A DNA stretch of 64,000 bases from Thozetella sp. PMI_491 (taxonomy: Eukaryota > Ascomycota > Sordariomycetes > Chaetosphaeriales > Chaetosphaeriaceae), in NCBI GenBank assembly GCA_021432635.1, contig MU270049.1, forward strand, positions 560,347 to 624,346, in the 5' to 3' direction. The notes beneath the pieces were generated by a model, which made no database searches, was not told the origin of the DNA, and saw only the letters and a program-made list of their open reading frames with translations. Position numbers and translations under genes: made by a program. The first letter of the stretch is position 1; each line of letters opens with the position of its first letter. Below are positions 40,471-51,060 of this stretch, one piece after another.

Positions 40471-41260
40471 AGTGTCGGACGCGCGGATTTAAAGCGCTGA
40501 CTTCAGGTGACAGGATCTTTGGACAGATAAAAAAGTGGCACGATGGGCGTCAATTGCCAGCTGCCGAAAAGCTGAGGCTGGTGTTTGTCGCTGGGTTTGC
40601 GCTGCGAGACTGGACCACGAAAGGGTCGGATGAGAATCGCACGAGGACGGCCGAAGAACTCGAGTAAGAGCTGCCACGGCGGGCTCACGGGCGAACCGCG
40701 CGGGAGGCTAGCAGGTAGGGGTGACGAGAGGCGTGTATAAAATAGAAGAAAAGGTGCGCATGCTTCTTATTGCGCTATTGTTCTTGTGTAAGTGGCAGGA
40801 ACCGGGTTGCAAGACTCGTCATCCAGGGCAACAAGCGATTGGAAAGGCGCTTTGAAAAGCAAACTGGGGGGCGGATCGGCTGGCGGCTGGGCTGGCCTTG
40901 TGGGCTCAGCCTGGTCCGGCGGGTTGCGCCCAATTGGAGCTTGGCATCTAATCGGCAAGGCCCCTCACGGCAGATATTCGGGACGACGAGCACAAACTCC
41001 CACCTCCGGGCGCCGCGGCCGCATGCCTGAGCTTCTCGCTTCATTGGAGCTGGCCTGAAAGCAACTTTTTGAGGCAGCATGATTGCATCTCGACACAAAC
41101 GCGGCCAGGCCTGAAAGAACCTCTCCCCCAGATTCTCGCATAAAATACGCCGGGCGAGCTCCTTCTGCATTGAAATTCCGTCATTCCGCCCCCCAGGTGC
41201 CCAATGGACTGGCGGTTCCCTCTCCACACCAAAACATCATCCCTCAGGTTCTCATAAAAA
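40471..41260. other. Divergent intergenic region
   Basis: Shared upstream region of the possible Sds3-type gene and LSM1. No gene seen. Confidence 0.4.
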
Positions 41261-41930
41261 ATGGAGAATCTCACGATATCAGATGCTCCCCAGGGAGCCG
41301 GCGGCGTGCCGCCTCAGCAGCAGCAACCCACCCTAGGGCGGCCCAGCCCCCTGCCTCAGCAGCTTCCTGCCCAGATGTTCACCACCGCTGCCCAGCTGCT
41401 CGACCTCACCGACAGTCAGTAGAGACGTTCCCTCTCCATAGCTGCGCATGGGCTCGTTCGTGACCAGATTGCTGACCCGAGTTATAGAGAAACTGATGGT
41501 GGCCCTGCGCGACGGAAGGAAGTTGACGGGCATCCTGCGCAGCTGGGATCAGTTTGGTAGGGCTCCCTGGTGACCACAGCTTGTCAGGACGTCTGGGTTA
41601 ACGGCGAGTGCAGCCAACTTGGTGCTGCAGTCTACCAAAGAGCGTATCTTTGTCCCCCCCAATACGGGGCCAAACCAGCCGCGCGGACTGTATGCCGACG
41701 TCGACCAAGGCATCTTTCTCGTCCGAGGCGAGAACGTGCTCCTGCTCGGCGAGATTGACTTGGACAAGGACGACGACGCGCCGCCTGGCTACGACGTCGC
41801 TGAGGTCGAGGTGGTACAGGCGCTTGCGAAGCAGAAGAAGCAAGAGGACAGGGCAAAGGAGAAGGCCAAGGTCAAGAAGCTCGCGACCCTCGGGTTTGAC
41901 GGCGAGAACGTGGGCGAGACGCTGCTGTGA
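41261..41930 (+). CDS. LSM1: Sm-like protein Lsm1
   Basis: Three exons (41261-41414, 41488-41556, 41614-41930) give 179 residues. Lsm1 is the distinguishing subunit of the cytoplasmic Lsm1-7 ring that binds oligoadenylated mRNA and promotes decapping. The Sm1 motif is assembled across introns: LTDKKLMVALRDGRKLTGIL, SWDQF, ANLVLQSTKERIFVPP. The Sm2 motif is GIFLVRGENVLLLGEIDLDK. The C-terminal helix is Lys/Glu-rich (QALAKQKKQEDRAKEKAK), as in Lsm1. A Gln/Pro-rich head of about 45 residues precedes the Sm fold and is longer than in yeast. All three splice junctions fit consensus. Confidence 0.95.
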
Positions 41931-42051
41931 TCCTCCCGGCCGTCAGGGAGGGCAGCCGACCCGATGAGGCGGCATGAGACAGAAAACCAAGGCTTGCCGC
42001 TGGAGGCAGAATATTGTGAAATGCCGTCCAGCTGCAGTCGCCGCTCCCCTT

Positions 42052-42687
42052 TCAGGAGCTGCGGGCCTTCACTCTGGACACATCTGGAGTGTCATTTACG
42101 TATAGAAAGCGAATGGACCCTTCGATTTGGTCGCAAAACGAGGTGCCGGTAGCTGGTGCAACGGATGCTGCGATAGTGCGGCGGTGGGTTTGTGCCTTGT
42201 CATGGTCTCCCAAACGCACCATTTGGCTTATCCGGATGCCACCAGCATTGGGCGTCGGTTTCAGCGCTATACCGCAAATTGCAGGCTCAATGCCTTCTAG
42301 TGACGCTATTGTAACTATATTGGCGAGCGATGTAGCTCTTTTGCAGGCAGCCGCCATCCTGCGTCTCCGTAAGCGGCGATCCACCAAACTAAGCTCGGTG
42401 ATATGTGCCCCCAGCATAGGATCTCTTTTGCGAGACGCTCCAGTGGACCGACGAGTCCAAGCCCGCAACCCACGTGCGATAGGATCACCCTCGATGGTGT
42501 GTCTAATCTCTGCCTTGGGATCATAGGGACGACTCTCGGCGCGCGACGTTGAGACACAAGTCCATGCTGAAATAGGGCTGATCTGCCCAGCCCCTTGTCG
42601 CGTGTTACGAGTGACGAGCCTTCGTATAGGATGCGAATGTGTCCACCAGTCGTTCCAATCCGGTAGACCCCCCAAATGCGGTATCAT
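42052..42687 (-). CDS. Doubtful ORF, possible relic
   Basis: From an ATG at 42687 the minus strand stays open for 211 codons, while the plus strand is also open over 42089-42526. The composition is Arg/Ile/Thr-rich with no low complexity, no signal peptide, and no motif I recognise (PAICGIALKPTPNAGGIRIS is the most ordered segment). Double-strand openness over 440 bases in a non-GC-extreme region is unusual for random DNA, so it could be a young, decaying or lineage-specific gene. Equally it may be chance. Confidence 0.25.
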   Translation of the reverse strand: MIPHLGGLPDWNDWWTHSHPIRRLVTRNTRQGAGQISPISAWTCVSTSRAESRPYDPKAEIRHTIEGDPIARGLRAWTRRSTGASRKRDPMLGAHITELSLVDRRLRRRRMAAACKRATSLANIVTIASLEGIEPAICGIALKPTPNAGGIRISQMVRLGDHDKAQTHRRTIAASVAPATGTSFCDQIEGSIRFLYVNDTPDVSRVKARSS

Positions 42688-42930
42688 ATTCACTTGTCAT
42701 CTGGCGAATGGGCAGCGGCTGTCTTATGCCCTTTAATTGGAGGCCCTGCCAGAAAGCAGAGCCTCCGAGCCGGTAAATGGAAGGAGGCTTAGGCGTATAG
42801 CCAGGCCACTCAGGCTCCGCGCTTTCAGACAGAGGTTCGTCTGATAATCAAACGTGCAAACCTTATAGTAAGCTCCTGGGCCTAGTTATGCGTGGCATGC
42901 GGGCTTGCCCGTCCTTGCCCCTGAGAGGCG

Positions 42931-42950
42931 CAACGGGCTGCAACGGGCTG
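42931..42950 (+). repeat. 10-base tandem duplication
   Basis: CAACGGGCTG occurs twice with no mismatch in an intergenic stretch. Confidence 0.7.
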
Positions 42951-43565
42951 GGGCCAGGGGCCCAAAAATTCGTGGAGCTCAGCTCTCAAGGCACCAGCGT
43001 TTTCTCCACTGGCCATTAGGATCCCTTCCTTCCTTGCCCTTCAAGATCAGGTTCCACGGGAGGCACATCCAATTCGTCCTCGCGCGTAAGCAATTTGGCG
43101 ACTTTAGCATTACGGCATCGAAATGACCACAGGGGCGGCGAAGATGTCGGCCGCCAGCCAGGCCGTCATAGGGCTACTAAGCACGATGTACACGGAGATA
43201 CCATCCATGCTCGCCTGAGTGTTCCGGGGCTGCTGTAGCTTGCGTATTGGGAGGCGCCGCCCGGGATGAGAGGCTTATGAATGCCGAAACGATCCTTGAA
43301 CCCCCGTTCCCTAATCTTGGATGCTACGTGCCACTCGCATTAATCCGTCAGCAAAGGGCACGATCTTGCATACCACCATTCCGGTAGTTACCCCGAAGGG
43401 GATAATCTTCGTAGTTATGGTGGCTCTCGCTCTTAAGTATATAACAACAGCCACCATGCTATCTACAACATGGGAGAGATTGCGATGCTCCTACCTGGCC
43501 TCAGCGGGCTACCCCGGTCGGCGTGAACTCTTGAGTATCCCTCCTTCTTGCCTAGGCATTCCAAG

Positions 43566-45944
43566 ATGAAGCTCTTCGCCCTGTCTGTGCTCGTCTCCTG
43601 GGTGGCGGCCCTCCCCGCCCCGGCCGAGCACGCCGAGGTGCTGGGCGCGAGGCAATGCTCCTTGACGCCCACGAACCCGTCGACCTACTGGTATGAGTCC
43701 ATCACACATAATGGGATCTCGCCCTTTATCCCTGATGGCGCCAACTGGCCCGTCCACCGCAATGTGAAGACTGGGTTTGGCGCCACGGGTGACGGCAAGA
43801 CCGACGATTCCACGGCCATCCAGAACGCGATCAACAAGGGCAACAGCTTCGCAGACCGCACCACGGATTCGGTAGGGACAACGGGCCAGCCAGCCGTGGT
43901 GTACCTCCCTCAGGGCACATACCTCCTATCCAAGCCGATACAACTCTTTGTAGGAACTGTCATCATGGGCGATCCTATAAATCCCCCAACCCTGCTTGTT
44001 GCTCCCGGGTTCAGCGGCAACACGGTCGTCTACGGCAAGGACCCGCACCATGATTCCACCATAAACTTCTATATCGGCATCAAGAACGTCATCATCGACT
44101 CGACAGGCTTTGACAAAGATACTACACTGAATCTCCTCGACTGGAGCGTCTCGCAGGCCGTCCAGCTGAGCAATGTCCGGTTCCAAATGCCGTATGACTC
44201 GACGGGGCACACAGGTATCTACATGCCCGAGGGTGGTTCGCCGCTCTTCATCAACGATTGTTACTTCCATGGTGGCGTTGTCGGCATCCTTGCGGACACC
44301 CAGCAGTATCACTTCAAGGGCATCACCTTTGACGGCTGCTCGACAGCCATCAAAGTGAACAATGTCTTCGACTTTGTCGTTCAGGGCGCGACCTTCAGCC
44401 TCTGCGGGATCGGAATCGACGTGACCAACAACAACGTTGGCACGCTGTCGCTCATCGATGCGACCGCCAGTAACGTCGGTGCCGTGGTAGCCACCGGCGC
44501 TTCGTCCACGGGCCAGGGTTCAGTCGTCCTGGAGAACGTTGTTGTCACTGATGTGACCTCCACCGTCACAGCGGGCGGCGCCATCGTGAAGACTGGTAGC
44601 ATCACCGGCCAGGCCTGGGTCTGGGGCAACGCGTATACTCCAGGCGGACCCAGCAGTGGTGCGCACCAGACCGGGACATCCTACAGCGTATCGCGCCCGG
44701 GCGTGCTCGTCGACAGCTCGGGTAAGTTTCACACGGTGCCTCAGCCGACCTACAAGGAATACGACGTCTCTCAAGTCGTCAACGTCAAATCCGTGGCTGG
44801 CCTCCCTGTCCTGGGCGATGGCTCTACCGACGACACGGAGAACTTGCAGACGATCATCAACAGCAACGCCGGATGCAAAATCTTGTTCTTCCCGCACGGT
44901 ACCTATATCATCACTGACACGCTTCTCTTTCCGCCTGGAAGCCGCGTGTTCGGCGAGGCATGGTCCACAATCTCGGGCAAAGGGAGTGCCTTCTCCGATG
45001 CCGGCTCGCCCAAGGCGGTAGTCAAGATTGGCAACTCCGGGGACGTGGGTGTCGCTCAGATCAACGACTTGCTCTTCACCGTGGCCGAGGTCTTGCCTGG
45101 GGCAAAGCTGGTTGAGGTCAACATGGCTGGCAGCCAACCGGGAGACGTGGGGATCTGGAACTCGCACACCCGCGTGGGCGGCGCTGCTGGCTCCTCCGTG
45201 CAGACGAACTGTGGCGACTTCTCTCCTGCGTCATGCAAAGCAGCCTTCATCCTGATGCACTTGACGGCCAGCAGCTCCGCCTATATTGAGAACTCCTGGC
45301 TGTGGACGGCAGATCACGACCTGGACGGCGGCCACGGACAGACCATCTCGGTCGGTAGAGGATTGCTTGTCGAAGCTACCAAGGGGACTTGGCTCCTGGG
45401 CATGGGAATCGGTAAGTTAATATCTATATCCCAAATATTGCACATTGGAGTCTGTTCGAGGAGCTGATACCCCACAGAGCACAACACTCTCTACCAAACC
45501 AACTTCGACCAGGCTTCCAATGTCTTTTTTGGTTTCCAGCAGTCCGAGACACCGTACTGGCAGGGCAACGGCTCACCGTCGCTGGCTCCCGATCCATGGA
45601 GCCCTCTGCCGTGGGCTTCTGACCCAGACTACTCGTGGTGCAATGGTGGCGATGCCCAGTGCCGTATGGCGTTGTACCTCCGCATCAGCGGGAGCAGCAA
45701 TCTGAACCTCTATGGTGGCGGCTTCTGGACTTTCTTCAACGGAGGCAACGGATGCTCGGGCGAGTGCCAGACCAACGCCGTGCTGGTCCAGAACACGAGT
45801 AAGCTGTTCTACTTTGGCATCAGCACGCACTTGGTAAGCAATCTGGTTCGGAACAACGGGGACACGTTGGTGACCGCGTTCAACAACCCAGGAGGCTGGA
45901 ACCCGGGTGCGACCGTTGCGGCCTTCCTCACGGATTCGCAATAG
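43566..45944 (+). CDS. Secreted GH55 exo-beta-1,3-glucanase
   Basis: Two exons (43566-45411 and 45478-45944; 66-base intron with GTAAGT donor) give 770 residues. GH55 enzymes release glucose from laminarin and fungal wall beta-1,3-glucan outside the cell. A signal peptide is clear (MKLFALSVLVSWVAALPAPA). The fold is two pectate-lyase-like beta-helices in tandem; each starts with a GDG-TDD signature: GFGATGDGKTDDSTAIQNAI early on and GLPVLGDGSTDDTENLQTII mid-protein. The conserved active-site neighbourhood ENSWLWTADHDLDGGHGQ is present near residue 580. The splice site falls in the second helix domain (LLGMGIEHNTLYQTNFDQ). It converges on a second secreted glycosidase with 99 bases between stops. 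Confidence 0.95.
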
Positions 45945-46043
45945 GCGTATCTATGTGATAATGTTTAAGACGTTAAACCCGAAACTGGTATGCCGGTTTC
46001 GTATTAGTTTTCCTAGTAAATATTACGATGCTAGAAGTAGTAT

Positions 46044-48143
46044 TTATAATCCTGGCACAAACCCGTCCACCGTGACGTCCCATCCATCGGGAAAGTGCGG
46101 CCCCGAAGCCCCCTCCCAACCGCCGGCCATCATGGCTATGGCAAGCAGCAAAGAGGCCGCGTTCGGGAAATAAGGGGTGGCTACCCTGCTGCCCCCGACA
46201 GGATACCCGGCGTCGTCGAACTGGAAGATGGGATGCAGGAGGTACTCCACTGCCTGGGTTGTGTCTCCAAGTCTTAGCGAGTTCATCGCTAGCATGCTAA
46301 AATCCCAGCCGTACGAGTCTCCAAGGGCCCAACTTTCCTTGATCCTCTGCGCCGTATTTCTCAGCACAGTCTCGTTCAAGGCTGGCCCGCTCTCGGGAGG
46401 TGGGAGCAGCCCAAATATCCCCGCCATGGCAGGGTGGTCGAATGTCGTCTCGTTGTCGATCCACATGTTTGGGATCCCTTCGTACACAGCGTATGTCCCA
46501 TCCACCACCGGCAGAGGGGCCAGGCGATCACGTACATGCACCCAAGCGTCCGGCACAGCCATCCCGAGCCTCCCCTTCCACTTTGCTGCAACATCCAGCC
46601 CGAAGCGCCAGTAGGCTAGCTCGAAGGTCGGGTTCACAGTAGCATTCGGCGCTGTGTTTTCTGACACGGGGTACATGGGCGGCCCGAGGTCGTATCGGCC
46701 AGTCGAAGCATTCCAGAAGGCATACGATGCCATAAAGTCGGCTGTGGCTGTGAGTATCTTATCCCACTTCTCAAGCGTTTCCCCGCCGGGAAAAGACCGG
46801 TACTCAATCTCAGCGAAGTACATTGGATGCGGCTGCTGCCAGATCAACAGAGAGTTGATCTCTCCCGGTGCACTCCGCCCCGTGGAATCGGTCATCTTCC
46901 CCCATCGCGCACCGCCGTAGCCCTGGGCTTTCGCACGATCGTATGAAGATGAGAGGAATCGCTCATACATGCCGGGGATGCTGCGGCGAAACAAGGGGAA
47001 CTGATTCCATCTTGCGAATGGGAGCGTGTGCCAGAGCGACATCTCGAGATGGAACTTGCCGTACCACCCATTGTTGACGAGCCCGGACTCCTGCGGCGTG
47101 ATTTCTGAGGCAGAGTTGACTGCGAGCAGGTACTGTGAGAGGATTATGCGTCGCTGAAGCTCTGTCGCGTTAGGTGAGGCCACCGAGGTGAGATCAACAA
47201 ACGCGCCAGAGCACCAATAGGACCGCCACCACGACTGAGATGAGCCGGCAATATCGGCCTGGCTGGACAAAGACGTAGGCGAGCTGGAGGGGGAGAAGGA
47301 AAGAGTAAGTTGGAGCCTGCTCGTCTGCGCAGTCAAGAGGTACCGGTGGGTGCCGTCTGTCGGGGAGGTGATGGCTGCTGTCCCTTCCCATACTATCGTA
47401 GTGAAGTACGTCGTTTGGTCTAGGGTATGCCGGATGATAGCCGAGTTTTTGGAGACCTGGACAATTTCGGTTGTGTGCTTGGACGTGGCATTCCACACGC
47501 CGACAAACGGAGCATCAAACTTGTTGACGTCCGAATAGGGGAAGTCAAAGAAGAGCCCTAGTCCAGACTTGAGCGCCTCCGACTTGATTTTCAGAGCGAT
47601 GGTATCCGAATCCGGATCCGCCCAGGTCCCAACCTCGACGCTGGATCCGTTGTAGATGAAGGACGACGATAAGGAGCCCGACCATAAGTCAAGCTCTTGA
47701 GTCTTGTTCTGGAGATCGGCCTCCGCCACGTTTCCTCCTCCAAAGTCGAACCCGACCCTGGCCAGGTTGATTCGCTGTGGGTTCTGAATCAGCCAGTTGG
47801 AAATATCTTTCTCTGCTGGGTTAGGCTGGTTATAGTTGACCAGCCGCCCGTGCGTCCACCAGTTGAGGCCGGTGAAGTCAGCGATGGATGTCTGATTCGG
47901 CGTCGTGGGCAGGCTGAAGTTGTGCCAGCCCCAGGTAGATAGGATACCGAAAGGCTTGAAGGTCTGGAGGCCCGTGATGTCGGCACCGAAGGCGAAATTG
48001 CCATTGCCCACTTGCAATGGGGTCGTCTCGGAGCTCGTGTTGCGGCGGACATTGAAGGCACTGACCACGCGATGCCGCTGGGTGCATGATATGGCCCCAG
48101 TGAGGGGCATCAACAACAACGACAGGAGTGCGATAGTCTTCAT
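46044..48143 (-). CDS. Secreted six-hairpin glycosidase (GH65/GH95-like clan)
   Basis: A single exon of 699 residues from the ATG at 48143; an upstream in-frame ATG would bury the signal peptide and is rejected. The signal peptide is MKTIALLSLLLMPLTGAISC. More than ten N-x-[ST] sites mark it as extracellular. The core (alpha/alpha)6 barrel is suggested by PLQVGNGNFAFGADITGLQ at the N-terminus, LVNNGWYGKFHLEMSLWHTL with a candidate catalytic Glu, and MTDSTGRSAPGEINSLLIWQ. These blocks are shared by GH65/GH95-type enzymes and uncharacterised fungal six-hairpin proteins. The specific sugar is not deducible. Stops of this gene and the GH55 gene are 99 bases apart, so the two messages may overlap at their 3' ends. 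Confidence 0.85.
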   Translation of the reverse strand: MKTIALLSLLLMPLTGAISCTQRHRVVSAFNVRRNTSSETTPLQVGNGNFAFGADITGLQTFKPFGILSTWGWHNFSLPTTPNQTSIADFTGLNWWTHGRLVNYNQPNPAEKDISNWLIQNPQRINLARVGFDFGGGNVAEADLQNKTQELDLWSGSLSSSFIYNGSSVEVGTWADPDSDTIALKIKSEALKSGLGLFFDFPYSDVNKFDAPFVGVWNATSKHTTEIVQVSKNSAIIRHTLDQTTYFTTIVWEGTAAITSPTDGTHRYLLTAQTSRLQLTLSFSPSSSPTSLSSQADIAGSSQSWWRSYWCSGAFVDLTSVASPNATELQRRIILSQYLLAVNSASEITPQESGLVNNGWYGKFHLEMSLWHTLPFARWNQFPLFRRSIPGMYERFLSSSYDRAKAQGYGGARWGKMTDSTGRSAPGEINSLLIWQQPHPMYFAEIEYRSFPGGETLEKWDKILTATADFMASYAFWNASTGRYDLGPPMYPVSENTAPNATVNPTFELAYWRFGLDVAAKWKGRLGMAVPDAWVHVRDRLAPLPVVDGTYAVYEGIPNMWIDNETTFDHPAMAGIFGLLPPPESGPALNETVLRNTAQRIKESWALGDSYGWDFSMLAMNSLRLGDTTQAVEYLLHPIFQFDDAGYPVGGSRVATPYFPNAASLLLAIAMMAGGWEGASGPHFPDGWDVTVDGFVPGL

Positions 48144-49451
48144 TGTGGACGACCTATTGCACGGGGCGTATTCATGTCGTTCCCGCAATACAGCTAATAT
48201 GCAAGTCTTATAAAACTTGCAACGGTGTAGTAGCAGAAATGGATATGTAGGCACAAGCTAAGAGTCTTGTTGGGGCGGGCTGAATTGGCTCCTCCATCCT
48301 CACTCGTGGAAACGATCAGTATACTAACCGTGTGCCATTGTGCCGGTACCCACCGAATAAGAGCAGTGCCATTCTACATCAAGTCATGATCCGTCTCTTG
48401 ACGGTGCCGGAACCAGGAATTTACCCAGGACCAATGCTGCGGGGTCAGCCAGCCGTGAGGAGCAGCTCGGTTGACGATGCCCCGAACCAAAATAGAAGTG
48501 CATACGAATGGACAGAGAGGCTTGGAAGAGGGTCCGACAGGGTAAACCCTTCTTTGGGCAATGCAAGCGCAGAACCTTCTTTGTCCGTCGCTTCGGTATG
48601 CCTTGAGGCTATTCGGAGTCCCGTCCCGCGCAAGTTTTCCACGACATTAACCCAGGAACCATCCCTCTATCAGGGGAACGAACCAGAGGGCTTCAACTGA
48701 AGCCACTGCAGTAGATGACATAGCCAACCGGCGAGACTTGCGTGATGCAGGTACTCGGGGTACACCTCCTTGTGGCTAACGGCCTGTTAAAAGAATTTAC
48801 ACTTTGGTGGCGCTGGGCCCGTTGCCGTCTGCAGAACCCCATGGCCGGGTACCTAGTAACAAATATTAGGAGACAGCTGGGGCGCGTTCGCGTTGAAATG
48901 GAGAGAGTTGATTCAAGATATGCAGGACAGTTTTGCCCCTATAAGGCCAAAGGTTTTGGCTACATTACCCAAGGTAGGTACATGTTTGTGATGTAGGTAG
49001 TTTGAGCATTCAAAGAGGTATGCAGGAATGCAAGCTGCCGATTGTGGCCGGGCGCAGGTGGCAGTAGGTACATATTACCTACTAGATAGTTAGTAGTCGT
49101 GGAGGGGCAAGCGGCGTTCCAAGGCTGGACCCCGCCATACGTGGGTGGCCCCTGCCCTGCGTTGCCCGAGGGGATGCACGCATTGTTTACGACCACATGC
49201 AAACTCTTGGGCTTGCATCTCGAGCCACCAACCCCCATTTCACCACCGACGACTGTGGCACGCTGCGCAGCCAACCATCTGCGATAGAGCAAAGCTCCTT
49301 ATATTCATTAGGTGCGTCCTTTTGCATCCAACTCTGGTTAACGTCAACAATCAATCCATTCCTCCCTGCCTGCCGCATTGCCCCGCTAACCGCCAACCAC
49401 ACCCCAGGCCTGACGATATTCCATCGATTGCTAGACCCCCCCGACCGTACG
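48144..49451. other. Divergent intergenic region with TAGGTA motifs and hairpin
   Basis: No gene is supported. The region carries AAGGTAGGTACATG (about 48971), TGTAGGTAG (about 48993) and a perfect hairpin AGTAGGTA/TACCTACT with a 5-base loop at 49063-49083. Confidence 0.5.
49063..49083. repeat. Inverted repeat AGTAGGTA/TACCTACT
   Basis: Two perfect 8-base arms flank CATAT. It resembles the inverted repeat at 4184-4210. Confidence 0.7.
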
Positions 49452-50476
49452 ATGAGTGGGTTTCTCACAACCGTGTCAGTATCCCTCGATGATTTAATAT
49501 TACCCATGAAACTCCCCCCCGAATCAACCGCATATGATCTGCGAGCGCGCCCCCACGATGGACCATCTCCGTCTAGTCGGGCTGGGTCCAGGAGACCGGT
49601 CTCCTCACGGCGCCCCGATCCCTACCTCTGTCTCCACGCAATGCGTTCACGGTACGATTTGCTCACATCCTATGCTCTATAGTAACCAGCGGACGCGAAA
49701 TCAATTCCGGCCCCGCACGACTGGCAAAGGAGGCGCTACGAGCTACCAACTACGCCAGTATGCCGAGGCCACTCTTGGGGGTGGCAGCCTCCGGAAGGTA
49801 GTGAAGCTGCCCGAAGGGGAAGATGAGAATGAGTGGCTGGCTGTCAACTGTGAGTGCATCGGCGGGCGAGTCGCGGATACACACTGACCGCAGCAGTGGT
49901 GGACTTTTACAACCAGATCAATCTTCTCTACGGCGCCATCACCGAATTCTGCTCGCCGCAGTCGTGCCCTGAGATGAAGGCAACTGACGAGTAAGAGTGA
50001 ACCCCTACGGTACGTCGAACGATGCTGACGCGTGCAGGTTCGAGTACCTCTGGCAGGACAATGAGAACTACAAGCGGCCGACCAAGATGGCCGCGCCTGC
50101 CTACATCGAACAGCTGATGAGCTGGGTGCAGGGCAACATCGATAACGAGCAGGTTCTTCCCAGCCGTATTGGTAAGTTTCGCCGCTTTAATCTCTCCACC
50201 AAGCCCAGCAAAGGGCTGACTGACGACGGTCCAGGCGTGCCATTTCCCAAGTCATTCCCGGCCTTGGTCCGCCAAATCTTCAAGCGCATGTACAGAGTGT
50301 ACGCGCATATCTACTGTCACCACTATCCCGTCATCCGAGAGCTAGGCCTGGAGCCTCACCTCAACACAAGCTTCAAGCAATACGTCCTCTTCATCGATGA
50401 GCACAACTTGGCTAGTGGCAAGGACTTCTGGGGCCCGCTAGGCGATCTAGTGGACAGTATGCTGCGGAGCGACTGA
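49452..50476 (+). CDS. MOB1: MOB kinase activator Mob1
   Basis: Five exons (49452-49474, 49683-49849, 49897-49990, 50038-50171, 50235-50476) give 219 residues. Mob1 binds and activates NDR-family kinases (Dbf2/Sid2) in the septation network, acting at spindle pole bodies and the division site. The first coding exon is only 23 bases and gives SGFLTTV, which completes the family start [17 protein letters not shown]. Further landmarks: [39 protein letters not shown], zinc-ligand region [10 protein letters not shown], and [20 protein letters not shown] with the His pair. Every junction falls at a GT-AG site and restores frame. The 208-base first intron is the longest of the gene. Confidence 0.96.
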
Positions 50477-51060
50477 GTTAGTGTGCGATATGCGGAGAGG
50501 TCTGGGCTGAGACTTTGTTTGGGTTGATCATGAGGCGTTCCGGTTGGCTGGACGTTCGACGAGGTTGACGGCTCCTATGCCATGCAATCAATGAACAGGG
50601 ATAATGAAGGTATTCAGGGATACGCATGAGGCATGCGCTTCAGGGTGGGGAGCATGGTGAAGTTTATATCCTGCACAGAGTATAAATGGTCGTTATTGAA
50701 GCTTGAGCTGCCAGAAAGCTGCACTGGAAGCTTTGGTTGGACGAAATTCCCCTCGTCTCTTGTCGTAAGCTTGAACAACAAACAACAAACAGCAAGTTTC
50801 CGGTAAGTTATGCGACAAGTAGAATTGCATAAATACCCAAGTCATGCCGTTATGCAGGCTCGGGTCAGGTAGGGTAGCCCTGTGGAGAATGCGGATCGGG
50901 TGCGCACGAGCCATCTACGGAGCTTTTCGGCCTGAGGCACTCGCTAATTTTGACCAGCCGGCTCCAAAACCTCGATTCCTGTCAAGCCGAAGCTCACGAC
51001 CCGACGACCTCACGACGCCCTCAACGTCACCACATCTCCCATCCCTCCCCTCCGCCCATC
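50477..51060. other. Intergenic region between co-oriented genes
   Basis: Holds the MOB1 terminator and the ATP5 promoter. No gene seen. Confidence 0.4.

Larger units (their letters stand above)
41931..43565. other. Intergenic region with one doubtful ORF
   Basis: The stretch is open on both strands between 42052 and 42693 (see the doubtful ORF). A perfect 10-base tandem (CAACGGGCTG twice) lies at 42931-42950. The last 250 bases are the promoter of the GH55 gene, with AGTATATAACA near 43436. Confidence 0.4.

Noticed and set aside
46044-48254. Longer N-terminus for the six-hairpin glycosidase
   Set aside because: It would place 37 residues in front of a clear signal peptide starting at the ATG at 48143.
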